Assembly (NCBI RefSeq): GCF_036421915.1
Contig: NZ_JAZGOM010000001.1
Strand: one strand, 5' to 3'
DNA length: 64,000 bases
Source: Georgenia_A wangjunii
GTDB taxonomy: Bacteria > Actinomycetota > Actinomycetes > Actinomycetales > Actinomycetaceae
Shown here: positions 25,567-34,302 of the stretch, piece after piece
Layout: each line of letters begins with the position of its first letter
How positions within the stretch are numbered: the first letter of the stretch is position 1
The notes under the pieces: model-generated
Seen by the model: the letters and a program-made list of their open reading frames with translations, nothing else
The model's database searches: none
What the model was told of the DNA's origin: nothing
Position numbers and translations under genes: made by a program

Positions 25567-25820
25567 GCAGGCATTCCTCGTGCTCCAGGTGTGGCTGACG
25601 AGCCATCTCAGGGCGCCGAGCGGATCTCCTGGGTCCCGCGTCGGGCTTACTGCCCGGGGGCGCGGGGGCTCGGTGACCCCCCGGTGAACCGGGAGTAGCG
25701 AAACGTCGTTACCTGCGTGAACAGAGTATGAAAACTGTTGACGCGCCTGCTTCCCGTTGGCACAGTGCGGCTAGACCGCGACGACGTCGTCGTGCCCGCA
25801 CGCCATCGAAGGAGAGCTTG

Positions 25821-28800
25821 ATGCCGAGATCCGTCCACGCCCCGGGCGGCTGGTCCCGCAGGACCGCCGCCGTCGTCCTCGGTGCGGCGCTCGCCGCTAC
25901 CCCGCTCGTCGGGTCCGCCGCCGCGACGCCGCTGGGCGGGGCCCAGGTCGGCCAGCCGGCGCCCGCCGCGGTGCTCGCGGCGCCCGGGGCACCGCACGGG
26001 ATGGACCTCGTCGGCGAGGGCGTCTTCGTCGACGCCGAGACCGACCGCATCGCCCCCGGGCTGGACGTCACGCGGTTCTCGCGCGAGGAGGAGGGCGGCT
26101 GGACGGCCGGCGCCGTCATGGTCGCTGACCTGTCCGTCCCCACGCTGTCGGTGGACGCGGTCAACTCCGGTCGGGTCACCGAGGCCGTGACGGCGTCGGA
26201 GCACGCCGCGCGGTCCGGCGCGGTCGCCGCGGTCAACGGCGACTTCTTCGACATCAACTTCTCCAACGCCGCGCGGGGCACCGCCGTCTCGAGCGACGGC
26301 ATGCTCAACGGCTCGGCGACGCCGTACCCCGCCGTCACCGTCGCGGACGGGCTCGCGGCGGTCCAGGCGATCTCTGCGGCGGCGACCGTCACCATCGACG
26401 GGACGACGCACGACGCGGGCGGCGTCAACACCCCGCACCTCGCCGCCGGTGCGATCGGGATCTACACCCCCGCGTGGGGCACCCACACCCTCGACCGGCC
26501 CGTCGGTGGCCCCGGTGCCGGTATCTCCGGCGACGTCCGGCGCGCGACGGTCGTCGACGGCACGGTCACCGCCGTCGCCACCGGCGCCGGCGAGCCGGCC
26601 GTCCCGGCCGACGGCATGGTCCTCCTCGGCCGCGAGGCCGGGGCCGACCTCGTCGGGGGGCTCGAGGTCGGTGACACCGTGAGCGTCGACATCGCCGCGA
26701 GCGCGGACGTCGACGTCGCCCTCACCGGCAGCGCCGCGATCGTCACGGACGGCGTCGTCACGGCGACGGACGCGACGGTCCACCCGCGCACCGCCGTGGG
26801 CGTGAGCGCGGACGGGAGGCGGATGTTCGTCGTCGCCCTCGACGGCCGTGCCCACTTCGGTCGCGGCATGTCCCTCATCGAGCTGGGCGAGCTCATGCTC
26901 GACCTCGGCGCGTACGACGCCGTCAACCTCGACGGCGGCGGTTCGACGACGATGGTCGGTCGCCTCGCCGGCGAGGCGGGCACGACCGTGCTCAACCGCC
27001 CCTCCGACGGCGGGGAGCGCCCCGTCCCCAACGCGCTCGCCTTCTTCTCCTCCGCCCCCGCGGGCGCGCTCAGCGACGTCGCCGTCGAGCCCGTCTCGAG
27101 CCGGCCCGGCGCGTCCACGGTCATCCCGGGGCTGCGGCGCACGCTCGCCGGCGTCGGCCTCGACGCCAACCTCGCACCCGTCGAGGCCGAGGGCGCCTTC
27201 ACCACCGGCTCCGGCGCGGTGAGCGTCACCGAGGCGACCGGCTCGAGCGCGGTCGTCCGCGGCGAGCACCGTGGCGTCGCGACGGTCGCCTACAGCGCCG
27301 GCGACCTCACGGCGACGACCCAGCTCGAGGTCCTCGGCGAGCTCGACCACGTCCGCGCCGACCGCAACGTCATCGCCGTCGAGGACGCCGGTGACACCGA
27401 GACCGTCCACCTCATGGCCTACGACGCCGACGGGCACGAGTCCGTCGTCGAGACCGCCGACGTCAGCATCGAGGCGCCCGCCGGGTTCGAGGTCGAGGCC
27501 TCCGGGGTCGACGCCTTCACCATCACCCCGACGACCGACGACGGCGGCGGCACCGCCGTCCTCACCGTCGGTGACGAGCGAGTCGAGCTGGCGCTGTCCG
27601 TCGGGGTCGCCGAGACCCCCGTCCCCGGGCTCGACCTCTCCGACGCGGCCGAGTGGCGCACCGAGAACGCCCGGGCACCGGACTTCACCATGGACCCCGC
27701 CGCGGGCCCGGAGCCCGGCACGCACGGCCTGCGCATGCAGTACGACTTCACGGCCTCGACCGCCACCCGCGGCGCCTACGCCATCGCGCCCGAGCCGGTC
27801 GAGCTCCCCGGCCGCCCCCGCTCGATCGTCATGTGGCTCAACGGCTCCGGCGACGGCGAGTGGCCGCGCCTGCAGGTCCAGACCGGCGACGGCGTCGTCA
27901 CCAACCTCGACGGGCCTGACGTCGACTGGGAGGGGTGGCGCCAGGTCGAGTTCACCATCCCGCAGGGGACGGCGTTCCCGCTCACGCTCCAGCGCGTGCG
28001 CATGATGGAGATCCGGCCCGAGGCGCAGTACGCCGGTGACGTCACGGTCGGCCCGATGTCCGTCGTCATCACCGCCGACGTCGACGCTCCGGTCGTCGAG
28101 CCCGTGCACGACCCCGTCATCGTCACCGATGGCACCGTCGACGACCGCGCGCTCCGTGTGGCCGTCATGTCCGACGCGCAGTTCGTGGGGCGCAACCCCG
28201 GCTCGGACATCGTCGCCGCCGCGCGGCGGACCCTCGCCGAGATCGTCGCGGCCGAGCCGGACCTCCTCATCATCAACGGGGACCTCGTCGACGAGGCGGC
28301 ACCGGAGGACCTCACTCTTGCCCGCGACGTCCTCGAGGAGGAGGTCGGTGACGCGCTGCCCTGGGTCTACGTCCCCGGTAACCACGAGATCATGGGCGGC
28401 TCGATCGAGAACTTCATCGCCGAGTTCGGGGCGACGCACCAGGCGCTGACGGTCGACCGCACCCGGGTCATCACGCTCGACACGAGCACCGGCACGCTCC
28501 TCGGCGGAGGTATCGACCAGCTCCAGATGCTCGAGCGCGAGCTCGCCGCCGTCGCGGCTGACCCGACGCTCACGGGCGCGCTCGTCTTCTCCCACCACCC
28601 GACGCGCGACCCGCTGCCCGGCGCCCTGAGCCAGCTCACCGACCGGGTGGAGGCGGCAGCCCTCGAGCGCACGCTCGGGCAGTTCCGCCGGGACTCCGGA
28701 AAGTCCGTCGCCGCCCTCAACGCCCACGTGGGGATCTTCCACGCCCGGGCGCAGGAGGGCGTCAGCCACCTCGTCAACGGCAACGCCGGCAAGGGGCCGA

Positions 28801-29717
28801 GCGGTACTCCGGCCACCGGCGGCTTCACCGGGTGGACGATGCTCGGCGTCAACCCCTCGGCCGGGGTCGTCGGCGACGTGCCGGCCGTCCCGACCGCGCG
28901 CCTCGCGTGGATGCGGGCCGAGGTCGTGGCGCGGGTCGACGCCCTCGAGCTCAGCGGCCCGACGACGCTCGCGGTGGGCGAGAGCGCCCCCGCCACGGCT
29001 GTCCTCACGCAGGACGAGGGCCGCGTGGTCCCCGTCGCGTGGCCCGTGTCCGCGCAGTGGAGCGGCGACGGCGTCCTCGTCGACGACGGTTCCGTGCCGG
29101 CCGACGGGACCCCCGAGGAGTCCGGAGACGTCCTGCGCTACAACCCCCGCACCGGCGAGCTCACCGCCGTGACCGGCGGGACGGCGACCCTCGCGGTGAC
29201 GGTCAACGGCGTCACGGACGACCTGACCGTCACCGTGCCGGCCGAGGAGCCCACCGAGGAGCCCACCGAGGAGCCGACGGAGGAGCCGACGACCGAGGAG
29301 CCCACGACGGGCGAGCCGACCGAGGAGCCCACGACCGGTGAGCCCACCGAGGAGCCCACGACCGGTGAGCCCACCGAGGAGCCCACGACCGGTGAGCCCG
29401 AGGAGCCCACGACCGGTGAGCCCACCGTCGACCCGACCGAGGAACCGACCACAGGCCTGCCTACCGACGACGGGGACGTGGAGCCGACGCAGGGCGCCAC
29501 GGATGGCCCGACGGACGGCCCGGGCGCGCCGACCGGCCCGACCGGTCCGGGTGGCCCGGGCGGCGCAGGCGGGGACGGCGGGGCGGGCGGCGGCCTGCCG
29601 GAGACGGGGCTCGACGCCTCCGCCCCGGCGCTCGCGGCGCTGGCCCTCCTCGCGGCAGGCACACTCGCCGCCCTCGTCGCGTCGCGCCGTCGTGAGGCCC
29701 TCCGCCAGGACGGCTGA
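25821..29717 (+). CDS. LPXTG-anchored phosphodiester glycosidase / metallophosphatase fusion
   Basis: 1298-residue surface protein. In order: signal peptide (about 1-35); a NAGPA-type phosphodiester glycosidase domain (about 50-415; NGDFFDINFS, VNLDGGGSTTM); Ig-like regions (to about 770); a calcineurin-like metallophosphatase (about 775-1030; NGDLVDE, VPGNHEIMGG, FSHHP); a further Ig-like region with YNPRTGELTAV; a PTEEPTTGE repeat stalk; and a sortase signal LPETG with helix and RRR tail. The ATG at 25821 follows GAAGGAG. It probably cleaves phospho-sugar or phosphodiester polymers at the wall. Confidence 0.85.
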   Translation: MPRSVHAPGGWSRRTAAVVLGAALAATPLVGSAAATPLGGAQVGQPAPAAVLAAPGAPHGMDLVGEGVFVDAETDRIAPGLDVTRFSREEEGGWTAGAVMVADLSVPTLSVDAVNSGRVTEAVTASEHAARSGAVAAVNGDFFDINFSNAARGTAVSSDGMLNGSATPYPAVTVADGLAAVQAISAAATVTIDGTTHDAGGVNTPHLAAGAIGIYTPAWGTHTLDRPVGGPGAGISGDVRRATVVDGTVTAVATGAGEPAVPADGMVLLGREAGADLVGGLEVGDTVSVDIAASADVDVALTGSAAIVTDGVVTATDATVHPRTAVGVSADGRRMFVVALDGRAHFGRGMSLIELGELMLDLGAYDAVNLDGGGSTTMVGRLAGEAGTTVLNRPSDGGERPVPNALAFFSSAPAGALSDVAVEPVSSRPGASTVIPGLRRTLAGVGLDANLAPVEAEGAFTTGSGAVSVTEATGSSAVVRGEHRGVATVAYSAGDLTATTQLEVLGELDHVRADRNVIAVEDAGDTETVHLMAYDADGHESVVETADVSIEAPAGFEVEASGVDAFTITPTTDDGGGTAVLTVGDERVELALSVGVAETPVPGLDLSDAAEWRTENARAPDFTMDPAAGPEPGTHGLRMQYDFTASTATRGAYAIAPEPVELPGRPRSIVMWLNGSGDGEWPRLQVQTGDGVVTNLDGPDVDWEGWRQVEFTIPQGTAFPLTLQRVRMMEIRPEAQYAGDVTVGPMSVVITADVDAPVVEPVHDPVIVTDGTVDDRALRVAVMSDAQFVGRNPGSDIVAAARRTLAEIVAAEPDLLIINGDLVDEAAPEDLTLARDVLEEEVGDALPWVYVPGNHEIMGGSIENFIAEFGATHQALTVDRTRVITLDTSTGTLLGGGIDQLQMLERELAAVAADPTLTGALVFSHHPTRDPLPGALSQLTDRVEAAALERTLGQFRRDSGKSVAALNAHVGIFHARAQEGVSHLVNGNAGKGPSGTPATGGFTGWTMLGVNPSAGVVGDVPAVPTARLAWMRAEVVARVDALELSGPTTLAVGESAPATAVLTQDEGRVVPVAWPVSAQWSGDGVLVDDGSVPADGTPEESGDVLRYNPRTGELTAVTGGTATLAVTVNGVTDDLTVTVPAEEPTEEPTEEPTEEPTTEEPTTGEPTEEPTTGEPTEEPTTGEPTEEPTTGEPEEPTTGEPTVDPTEEPTTGLPTDDGDVEPTQGATDGPTDGPGAPTGPTGPGGPGGAGGDGGAGGGLPETGLDASAPALAALALLAAGTLAALVASRRREALRQDG
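29243..29440 (+). repeat. Tandem coding repeat (27-bp unit)
   Basis: Imperfect copies encoding PTEEP and PTEEPTTGE (27-bp unit with ACCGAGGAGCCCACGACCGG) form the wall-spanning stalk of the LPETG protein. Near-identical copies suggest variable repeat number. Confidence 0.85.
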
Positions 29718-29750
29718 CCGGCCCAGCCCGACCAGCACCGCACCGACGGA

Positions 29751-29783
29751 GGAGGGAGCCGCTGCTCAGCAGCGGCTCCCTCC
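29751..29783. terminator. Intrinsic terminator
   Basis: A perfect 15-bp stem (29751-29765 with 29769-29783), loop TCA, followed by TTTCGTC, lies between the convergent LPETG protein gene and hemL. Confidence 0.9.
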
Positions 29784-29884
29784 TTTCGTCGAGGCCCTCG
29801 GCGGCGCGCACCACCGGGCTAGGACGTCGCGCGGCCGCCGGTCGGGGGCAGCCGTGCCACGCGTGGCCCAGGCCGGGTCCCGGG

Positions 29885-31204
29885 CTACGCGACCGCCCGG
29901 GCCGCTGCCCGCGCCGCCCCGGGCAGCGCCTCGAGCACCCGGCCCACGGCGTCGTCGTCGTGGGCGGCCGAGAGGAACCACGCCTCGTAGACGGACGGCG
30001 GCAGGGCGACGCCGGCGTCGAGCATGGCGTGGAAGAACGGCGGGTAGCGGAACGCCTCCTGCGCCCGGGCCCGGGCGTAGTCCCGGACGCCGTCCCGGGC
30101 GGCGCCTTCGCCGAGCATGACGGAGAAGAGGCTGCCGGCCCGCTGGACGCGGTGGGCGACACCCTCCGCGTCGAGGGCCGCCCCGACGGCGTCGGCCACG
30201 GCGCGCGCGGCGGCGTCGACACGGGCGTACACCGCGTCGTCGGCGAGGCGCAGCGTCGCCAGCCCGGCCGCCGTCGCGAGCGGGTTCCCCGAGAGGGTGC
30301 CCGCCTGGTAGACGGGCCCGGACGGGGCGAGGAGGTCCATGAGCTCGGCGCGCCCGGCCAGCGCGGCGAGCGGCATGCCCCCGCCGAGCACCTTGCCGAA
30401 CGTCAGAAGGTCCGGCTCCCACGTCTGCCCGGCCGCGTGCTCATGGCCCCACCACCCGGCGGGACCCACCCGGAAGCCCGTGAGGACCTCGTCGAGGACC
30501 ATGAGCGCCCCGTGCGCCGCGGTGACCCGGCGCACGGCGGCGTTGAACCCGGGGTCGGGCGGGACGACGCCCATGTTGGCCGGGGCCGCCTCGGTGATGA
30601 CCGCGGCGATGTCCTCGCCGTGGGCGGCGAAAGCCGCCTCGAGGGCTGCGACGTCGTTGTAGGGCACGACGAGCGTCTCGCTCGCGCTCGCGTCCGTGAC
30701 GCCGGCCGAGCCGGGCAGCGCGAACGTGGCGACGCCCGAGCCCGCGTCGGCGAGGAGCGCGTCGAGGTGCCCGTGGTAGCAGCCGGCGAACTTGACGACG
30801 AGGTCGCGCCGGGTGGCACCGCGGGCGAGCCGCACCGCCGTCATCGTCGCCTCGGTGCCCGTCGAGACGAACCGGACCTTGCGCGCGCCGGGCACGCGCT
30901 CGCGCACGGCCTCGGCGAGGAGCACCTCGGCCTCGGTGGGGGCACCGAAGGAGAGCCCGCGGGCCGCGGCCTCCTGGACGGCGGCGACGACCTCGGGGTG
31001 GGCGTGCCCGAGCAGCGCCGGCCCCCACGAGCCGACGAGGTCGACCCGCTCCCGCCCGTCGACGTCGGTGATGTACGCGCCGCGGGCGGAGGCGATGAAC
31101 CGGGGGCTGCCGCCCACGGAGCCGAAGGCACGCACGGGGGAGCTCACGCCGCCGGGGATGACGCCGTTGGCGCGAGCGAAGAGCTCCGCGGACCGGCCGG
31201 TCAT
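29885..31204 (-). CDS. hemL: Glutamate-1-semialdehyde 2,1-aminomutase
   Basis: 439-residue PLP enzyme that turns glutamate-1-semialdehyde into 5-aminolevulinate. Family segments include FVSTGTEATMTAVRLAR, FAGCYHGHLDALL, DEVLTGFRVG and the PLP lysine in LLTFGKVLGGGMP. The ATG at 31204 overlaps the hemB stop (ATGA), making it the coupled last gene of hemC-hemD-hemB-hemL. It ends about 100 bp from a strong terminator. Confidence 0.96.
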   Translation of the reverse strand: MTGRSAELFARANGVIPGGVSSPVRAFGSVGGSPRFIASARGAYITDVDGRERVDLVGSWGPALLGHAHPEVVAAVQEAAARGLSFGAPTEAEVLLAEAVRERVPGARKVRFVSTGTEATMTAVRLARGATRRDLVVKFAGCYHGHLDALLADAGSGVATFALPGSAGVTDASASETLVVPYNDVAALEAAFAAHGEDIAAVITEAAPANMGVVPPDPGFNAAVRRVTAAHGALMVLDEVLTGFRVGPAGWWGHEHAAGQTWEPDLLTFGKVLGGGMPLAALAGRAELMDLLAPSGPVYQAGTLSGNPLATAAGLATLRLADDAVYARVDAAARAVADAVGAALDAEGVAHRVQRAGSLFSVMLGEGAARDGVRDYARARAQEAFRYPPFFHAMLDAGVALPPSVYEAWFLSAAHDDDAVGRVLEALPGAARAAARAVA

Positions 31205-32253
31205 CGCAGCCACCCCGCGAGCTCGGTCGCCCAGTACGTGAGGACGACGTCGGCACCCGCCCGTCGGATCCCGACGACGGACTCCTCGATCGCGCGCCGG
31301 CGGTCGATCCACCCGCGCTCGGCAGCGGCCTCGACCATCGCGTACTCCCCCGAGACCTGGTAGGCGGCGACGGGCACGGGCGAGGCGGCCGCCACGTCGG
31401 CGAGGACGTCGAGGTAGCTCATCGCCGGCTTGACCATGACGAGGTCGGCACCCTCGGCGACGTCGAGCGTCGCCTCGCGCAGGCCCTCCCGCCGGTTGGC
31501 GGGGTCCATCTGGTAGGTCCGGCGGTCCCCGGTGAGCGCAGAGTCGACGGCCTCGCGGAAGGGCCCGTAGAACGCCGAGGCGTACTTGGCCGAGTAGGCG
31601 AGCAGGGCGGTGCCCGTGTGACCGGCGCGGTCGAGGGCGGCGCGCACGGCCGCGGTCTGACCGTCCATCATCCCGCTGAGGCCGAGCACGTGGGCGCCGG
31701 TCTCCGCCTGGGCGAGCGCCATGTCCGCGTACCGCCCGAGCGTCGCGTCGTTGTCGACCGTGCCGGCGGCGTCGAGGACGCCGCAGTGGCCGTGGTCGGT
31801 GAACTCGTCGAGGCACAGGTCCGCCATGACGACGACGGCGTCCCCCACCTCCTCGGTGACGGCGCGCAGCGCGACGTTGAGGATGCCGTCCGGGTCGCTC
31901 GCCGCGGAGCCGACGGCGTCCCGGACGAGGGGCACCCCGAAGAGCATGAGGCCGCCGACGCCCGCCTCGGCCGCCGCGACCGCCGTGCGGCGCAGGCTGT
32001 CGAGGGTGTGCTGGTGCACGCCGGGCATCGAGGCGATCGGCGCGGGATCGTCGAGGCCCTCCTTGACGAAGACGGGCAGGACGAGGTCCGCGGGGGCCAC
32101 ACGGTGCTCGGCGACGAGCCGCCGCAGGGCCGGGGAGGTGCGCAGCCGCCGGGGCCGCTCGGGCAGGACCGGGGCAGCGGCGGCGCGCGGGCGGCGCGGT
32201 CGCGCGCGGACAGTGGCGCGGCTCTGGGGGCCGGGGCCGGGGAGGTCGGTCAT
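31201..32253 (-). CDS. hemB: Delta-aminolevulinic acid dehydratase
   Basis: 350-residue porphobilinogen synthase. The metal-site region DEFTDHGHCG and both active-site lysines (AYSAKYASAFYGPFR and MVKPAMSYLD) are present. There is an Arg/Pro-rich N-terminal extension of about 35 residues before the usual start of the fold. The ATG at 32253 overlaps the hemD stop, and the gene overlaps hemL at its other end. Confidence 0.96.
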   Translation of the reverse strand: MTDLPGPGPQSRATVRARPRRPRAAAAPVLPERPRRLRTSPALRRLVAEHRVAPADLVLPVFVKEGLDDPAPIASMPGVHQHTLDSLRRTAVAAAEAGVGGLMLFGVPLVRDAVGSAASDPDGILNVALRAVTEEVGDAVVVMADLCLDEFTDHGHCGVLDAAGTVDNDATLGRYADMALAQAETGAHVLGLSGMMDGQTAAVRAALDRAGHTGTALLAYSAKYASAFYGPFREAVDSALTGDRRTYQMDPANRREGLREATLDVAEGADLVMVKPAMSYLDVLADVAAASPVPVAAYQVSGEYAMVEAAAERGWIDRRRAIEESVVGIRRAGADVVLTYWATELAGWLR

Positions 32254-33131
32254 CGAGCGGTCTCCGATCTGTGCGGGGAACGGTCCGGCGGAGCAGGGGC
32301 GGGCTCGGGCGGGATGGGGACGAGGGCGGGCGCCGGCGGGGCGGGGTCGAGAGCGGGCTCCGACGGGGCGGGGGCGAGGGCGGTGGCGGCTGCCGCGACG
32401 AGACCGTCTGGGCTCTGGCGCCGCGCGACGGCGTGGACGGTGAGGCCTGCCTCGCGCGCGGCGCGCGCCGTCGTCTCCCCGATCGCGCACACCCGGACCG
32501 CCGGGCCCGGGACGCCGTAGAGCTCGACGAGCGCGCGGCCCGTGCTCGTCGACGTGAGGAGGACGACGTCGAGGGCGCCGGAGGCGAGGTCGGACGCGAC
32601 GGCGGGCTCCCGTTCACCGGTGACGGTCGTGTAGGCGTCGACGTCCCGCACCCGCCACCCGGCGCCCCGCAGCCCCGCGGCGAGAGTGGGAGCGGCGATC
32701 GCCGACCGGGGCAGGAGCACGTCCCCGTCGCCGGAGGGCCAGGCCGCGACGAGAGCGGCCGCGCTCGACTCCCCGTCCGGGAGGAGGTCGACGCGGACCC
32801 CGTGGTGGCGCAGGGCCGCCGCCGTCGCTGGACCGACGGCGGCGACGCGGCAGCGCGCGGCGAGGTCGGCGAGGGGCACCCCGAGGTGCGCGGCCCGCTC
32901 GGCGAGGACACCGACCGTCGTCGCGCTCGTGACGGCGAGCCACGCGTACGCGCCGCGCCGCAGCACGCCGAGCTCGGCGTCGAGCTCGTCCGGGTCGGGG
33001 ACGCCCACCGTGCGGGTCAGGGCTGCGGGCACCGGCTCGCCGCCGGCCGCGCGGACCGCGAGGGCGAGCGGGTCGGCGGCGCTCGCCCGCGGGACGAGGA
33101 CGCGGCGCCCGTTCAGGGCAGCCGCCGTCAC
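32250..33131 (-). CDS. hemD: Uroporphyrinogen-III synthase
   Basis: 293-residue HemD, the poorly conserved enzyme that closes hydroxymethylbilane with ring D inversion. Assignment rests on LAVTSATTVGVLAERA, VAAVGPATAAALRHHG, VVLLTSTSTGRALVE and its place between hemC and hemB. The last 45 residues are a Pro/Ala repeat tail (APAPSEPALDPAPPAPAL) not needed for the fold. GTG start at 33131 overlaps the hemC stop. Confidence 0.92.
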   Translation of the reverse strand: MTAAALNGRRVLVPRASAADPLALAVRAAGGEPVPAALTRTVGVPDPDELDAELGVLRRGAYAWLAVTSATTVGVLAERAAHLGVPLADLAARCRVAAVGPATAAALRHHGVRVDLLPDGESSAAALVAAWPSGDGDVLLPRSAIAAPTLAAGLRGAGWRVRDVDAYTTVTGEREPAVASDLASGALDVVLLTSTSTGRALVELYGVPGPAVRVCAIGETTARAAREAGLTVHAVARRQSPDGLVAAAATALAPAPSEPALDPAPPAPALVPIPPEPAPAPPDRSPHRSETAR

Positions 33132-34105
33132 CGGCCGGCCAGTCCCGCGAGCGCGGCAGCCCCGTCGTCGAGGAGGGCGCGCGCGACGGCGCTGCCGAGG
33201 TCGTCCGCGGCGGCGACGGCGGCCGCTGGGTCGCCGTCGGGCAGGTTCGCCGTGAGCGAGCGCTCGAACCGGCGGGCACCCCCCGGCTCGACGACGACCG
33301 CCCGCAGGGTGAGCGCGCGGCCCGTCCCGTCCGCGCCGGCGACGCGGCCCCAGGCACCGACGGGCGCGGCGCAGCCGGCCTCGAGCTCACGGAGCACGGC
33401 GCGCTCAGCCGTGACGGCGAGGCGGCTGGGCGTGTCCTCGAGCACCGCCATCACCGCGGCGAGCGGTCCGGTCCCTAGGTCCTGCGTGCGGCACTCGACC
33501 GCGAGCGCCCCCTGGCCGGGCGCGGGGAGCATGACGTCCGGCTCGAGCGTGGCGCTGACGTGCTCGAGGAGACCGAGACGCTCGAGCCCGGCGCGGGCGA
33601 GGACGACACCATCGAGGTCACCTGGGGCGACCCGCGCAAGGCGGGTGCCGACGTTCCCGCGGATGTCGAGGACCGTGAGGTCGGGCCGGGCGGCGAGGAG
33701 CTGGGCCGCGCGGCGGGGGGAGCCGGTGCCGATCCGCGCTCCGTGCGGCAGGGTCACCAGGTCCCAGTCCTCGCGGGCGCAGAGCGCGTCCCGCGGATCG
33801 GCACGGGGCGGCACCGCGGCGACGGTCAGCCCCTCCTGGCGGGCAGTGGGCAGGTCCTTGAGGGAGTGCACGGCGAGGTCGCAGCGCCCGTCGAGGACGG
33901 CGCTGCGCAGGGCGGCGGCGAAGACGCCGGTGCCGCCGAGGCTTGCGAGCGACGCCGTCGACCGGTCCCCCTCCGTGCGGATCTGGACGAGCTCGACGGG
34001 CCGCCCGGTGCGCGCGCGCAGCGCGTCGGCGACCGTCCCCGTCTGGGTCATGGCGAGCGCACTCGCGCGCGTGCCGATCCGCAGCGCTCGGGTCGAAGAG
34101 GTCAC
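33128..34105 (-). CDS. hemC: Porphobilinogen deaminase (hydroxymethylbilane synthase)
   Basis: 325-residue enzyme that polymerises four porphobilinogens. It shows RIGTRASALAMTQT, HSLKDLPT, GTGSPRRAAQL, DIRGNVGTRL and the dipyrromethane-cofactor cysteine in LEAGCAAPVGAW. The GTG at 34105 is chosen to match the family N-terminus; a weak -10-like GAGACT lies 6 bases before it. Upstream is a 197-bp gap with overlapping palindromes. Confidence 0.95.
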   Translation of the reverse strand: MTSSTRALRIGTRASALAMTQTGTVADALRARTGRPVELVQIRTEGDRSTASLASLGGTGVFAAALRSAVLDGRCDLAVHSLKDLPTARQEGLTVAAVPPRADPRDALCAREDWDLVTLPHGARIGTGSPRRAAQLLAARPDLTVLDIRGNVGTRLARVAPGDLDGVVLARAGLERLGLLEHVSATLEPDVMLPAPGQGALAVECRTQDLGTGPLAAVMAVLEDTPSRLAVTAERAVLRELEAGCAAPVGAWGRVAGADGTGRALTLRAVVVEPGGARRFERSLTANLPDGDPAAAVAAADDLGSAVARALLDDGAAALAGLAGR

Positions 34106-34145
34106 GCGTCCAGTCTCGCACCGGTCGCACAAATACCCGAGCCGG

Positions 34146-34187
34146 GTACCTGACAGGTACGTCAGATCGATTCTGACATTACTGTCA
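34146..34187. promoter_or_regulatory. Cluster of three abutting/overlapping palindromes upstream of hemC
   Basis: Three inverted repeats lie next to each other: GTACCTG-A-CAGGTAC (34146-34160), GTCAGA-TCGAT-TCTGAC (34161-34177) and TGACA-TTAC-TGTCA (34174-34187). All are built on a TGAC/GTCA half-site, and another copy (TGAC-N5-GTCA) occurs near 34270-34282. The gap also lies downstream of cgoX, so it may control hemCDBL expression. Confidence 0.55.
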
Positions 34188-34302
34188 CGAAATGGCGCCG
34201 AGATGGCCTCCGGCGTGCCCGCCCTGGGCAATTCACGCACACATTGCGGGGCCTTGCCGAGGAACGACGTGACGCTGTGTCAGAACAATTGTGGTGATCG
34301 TC

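Noticed and set aside
25728..25820. Upstream ATG for the LPETG protein
   Set aside because: No ribosome binding site, and it would bury the signal peptide behind an Arg-rich stretch; 25821 follows GAAGGAG.
29243..29440. Regular repeats that could suggest a CRISPR array
   Set aside because: The repeats are contiguous, codon-phased and encode a PTEEP stalk; there are no unique spacers or cas genes.
25647..29738. A very long open frame on the minus strand covering the LPETG protein gene
   Set aside because: It is the antisense of a gene with recognised domains, is extremely rich in Arg/Gly/Asp/Glu, and has no family motif; long antisense frames are expected at this GC content.
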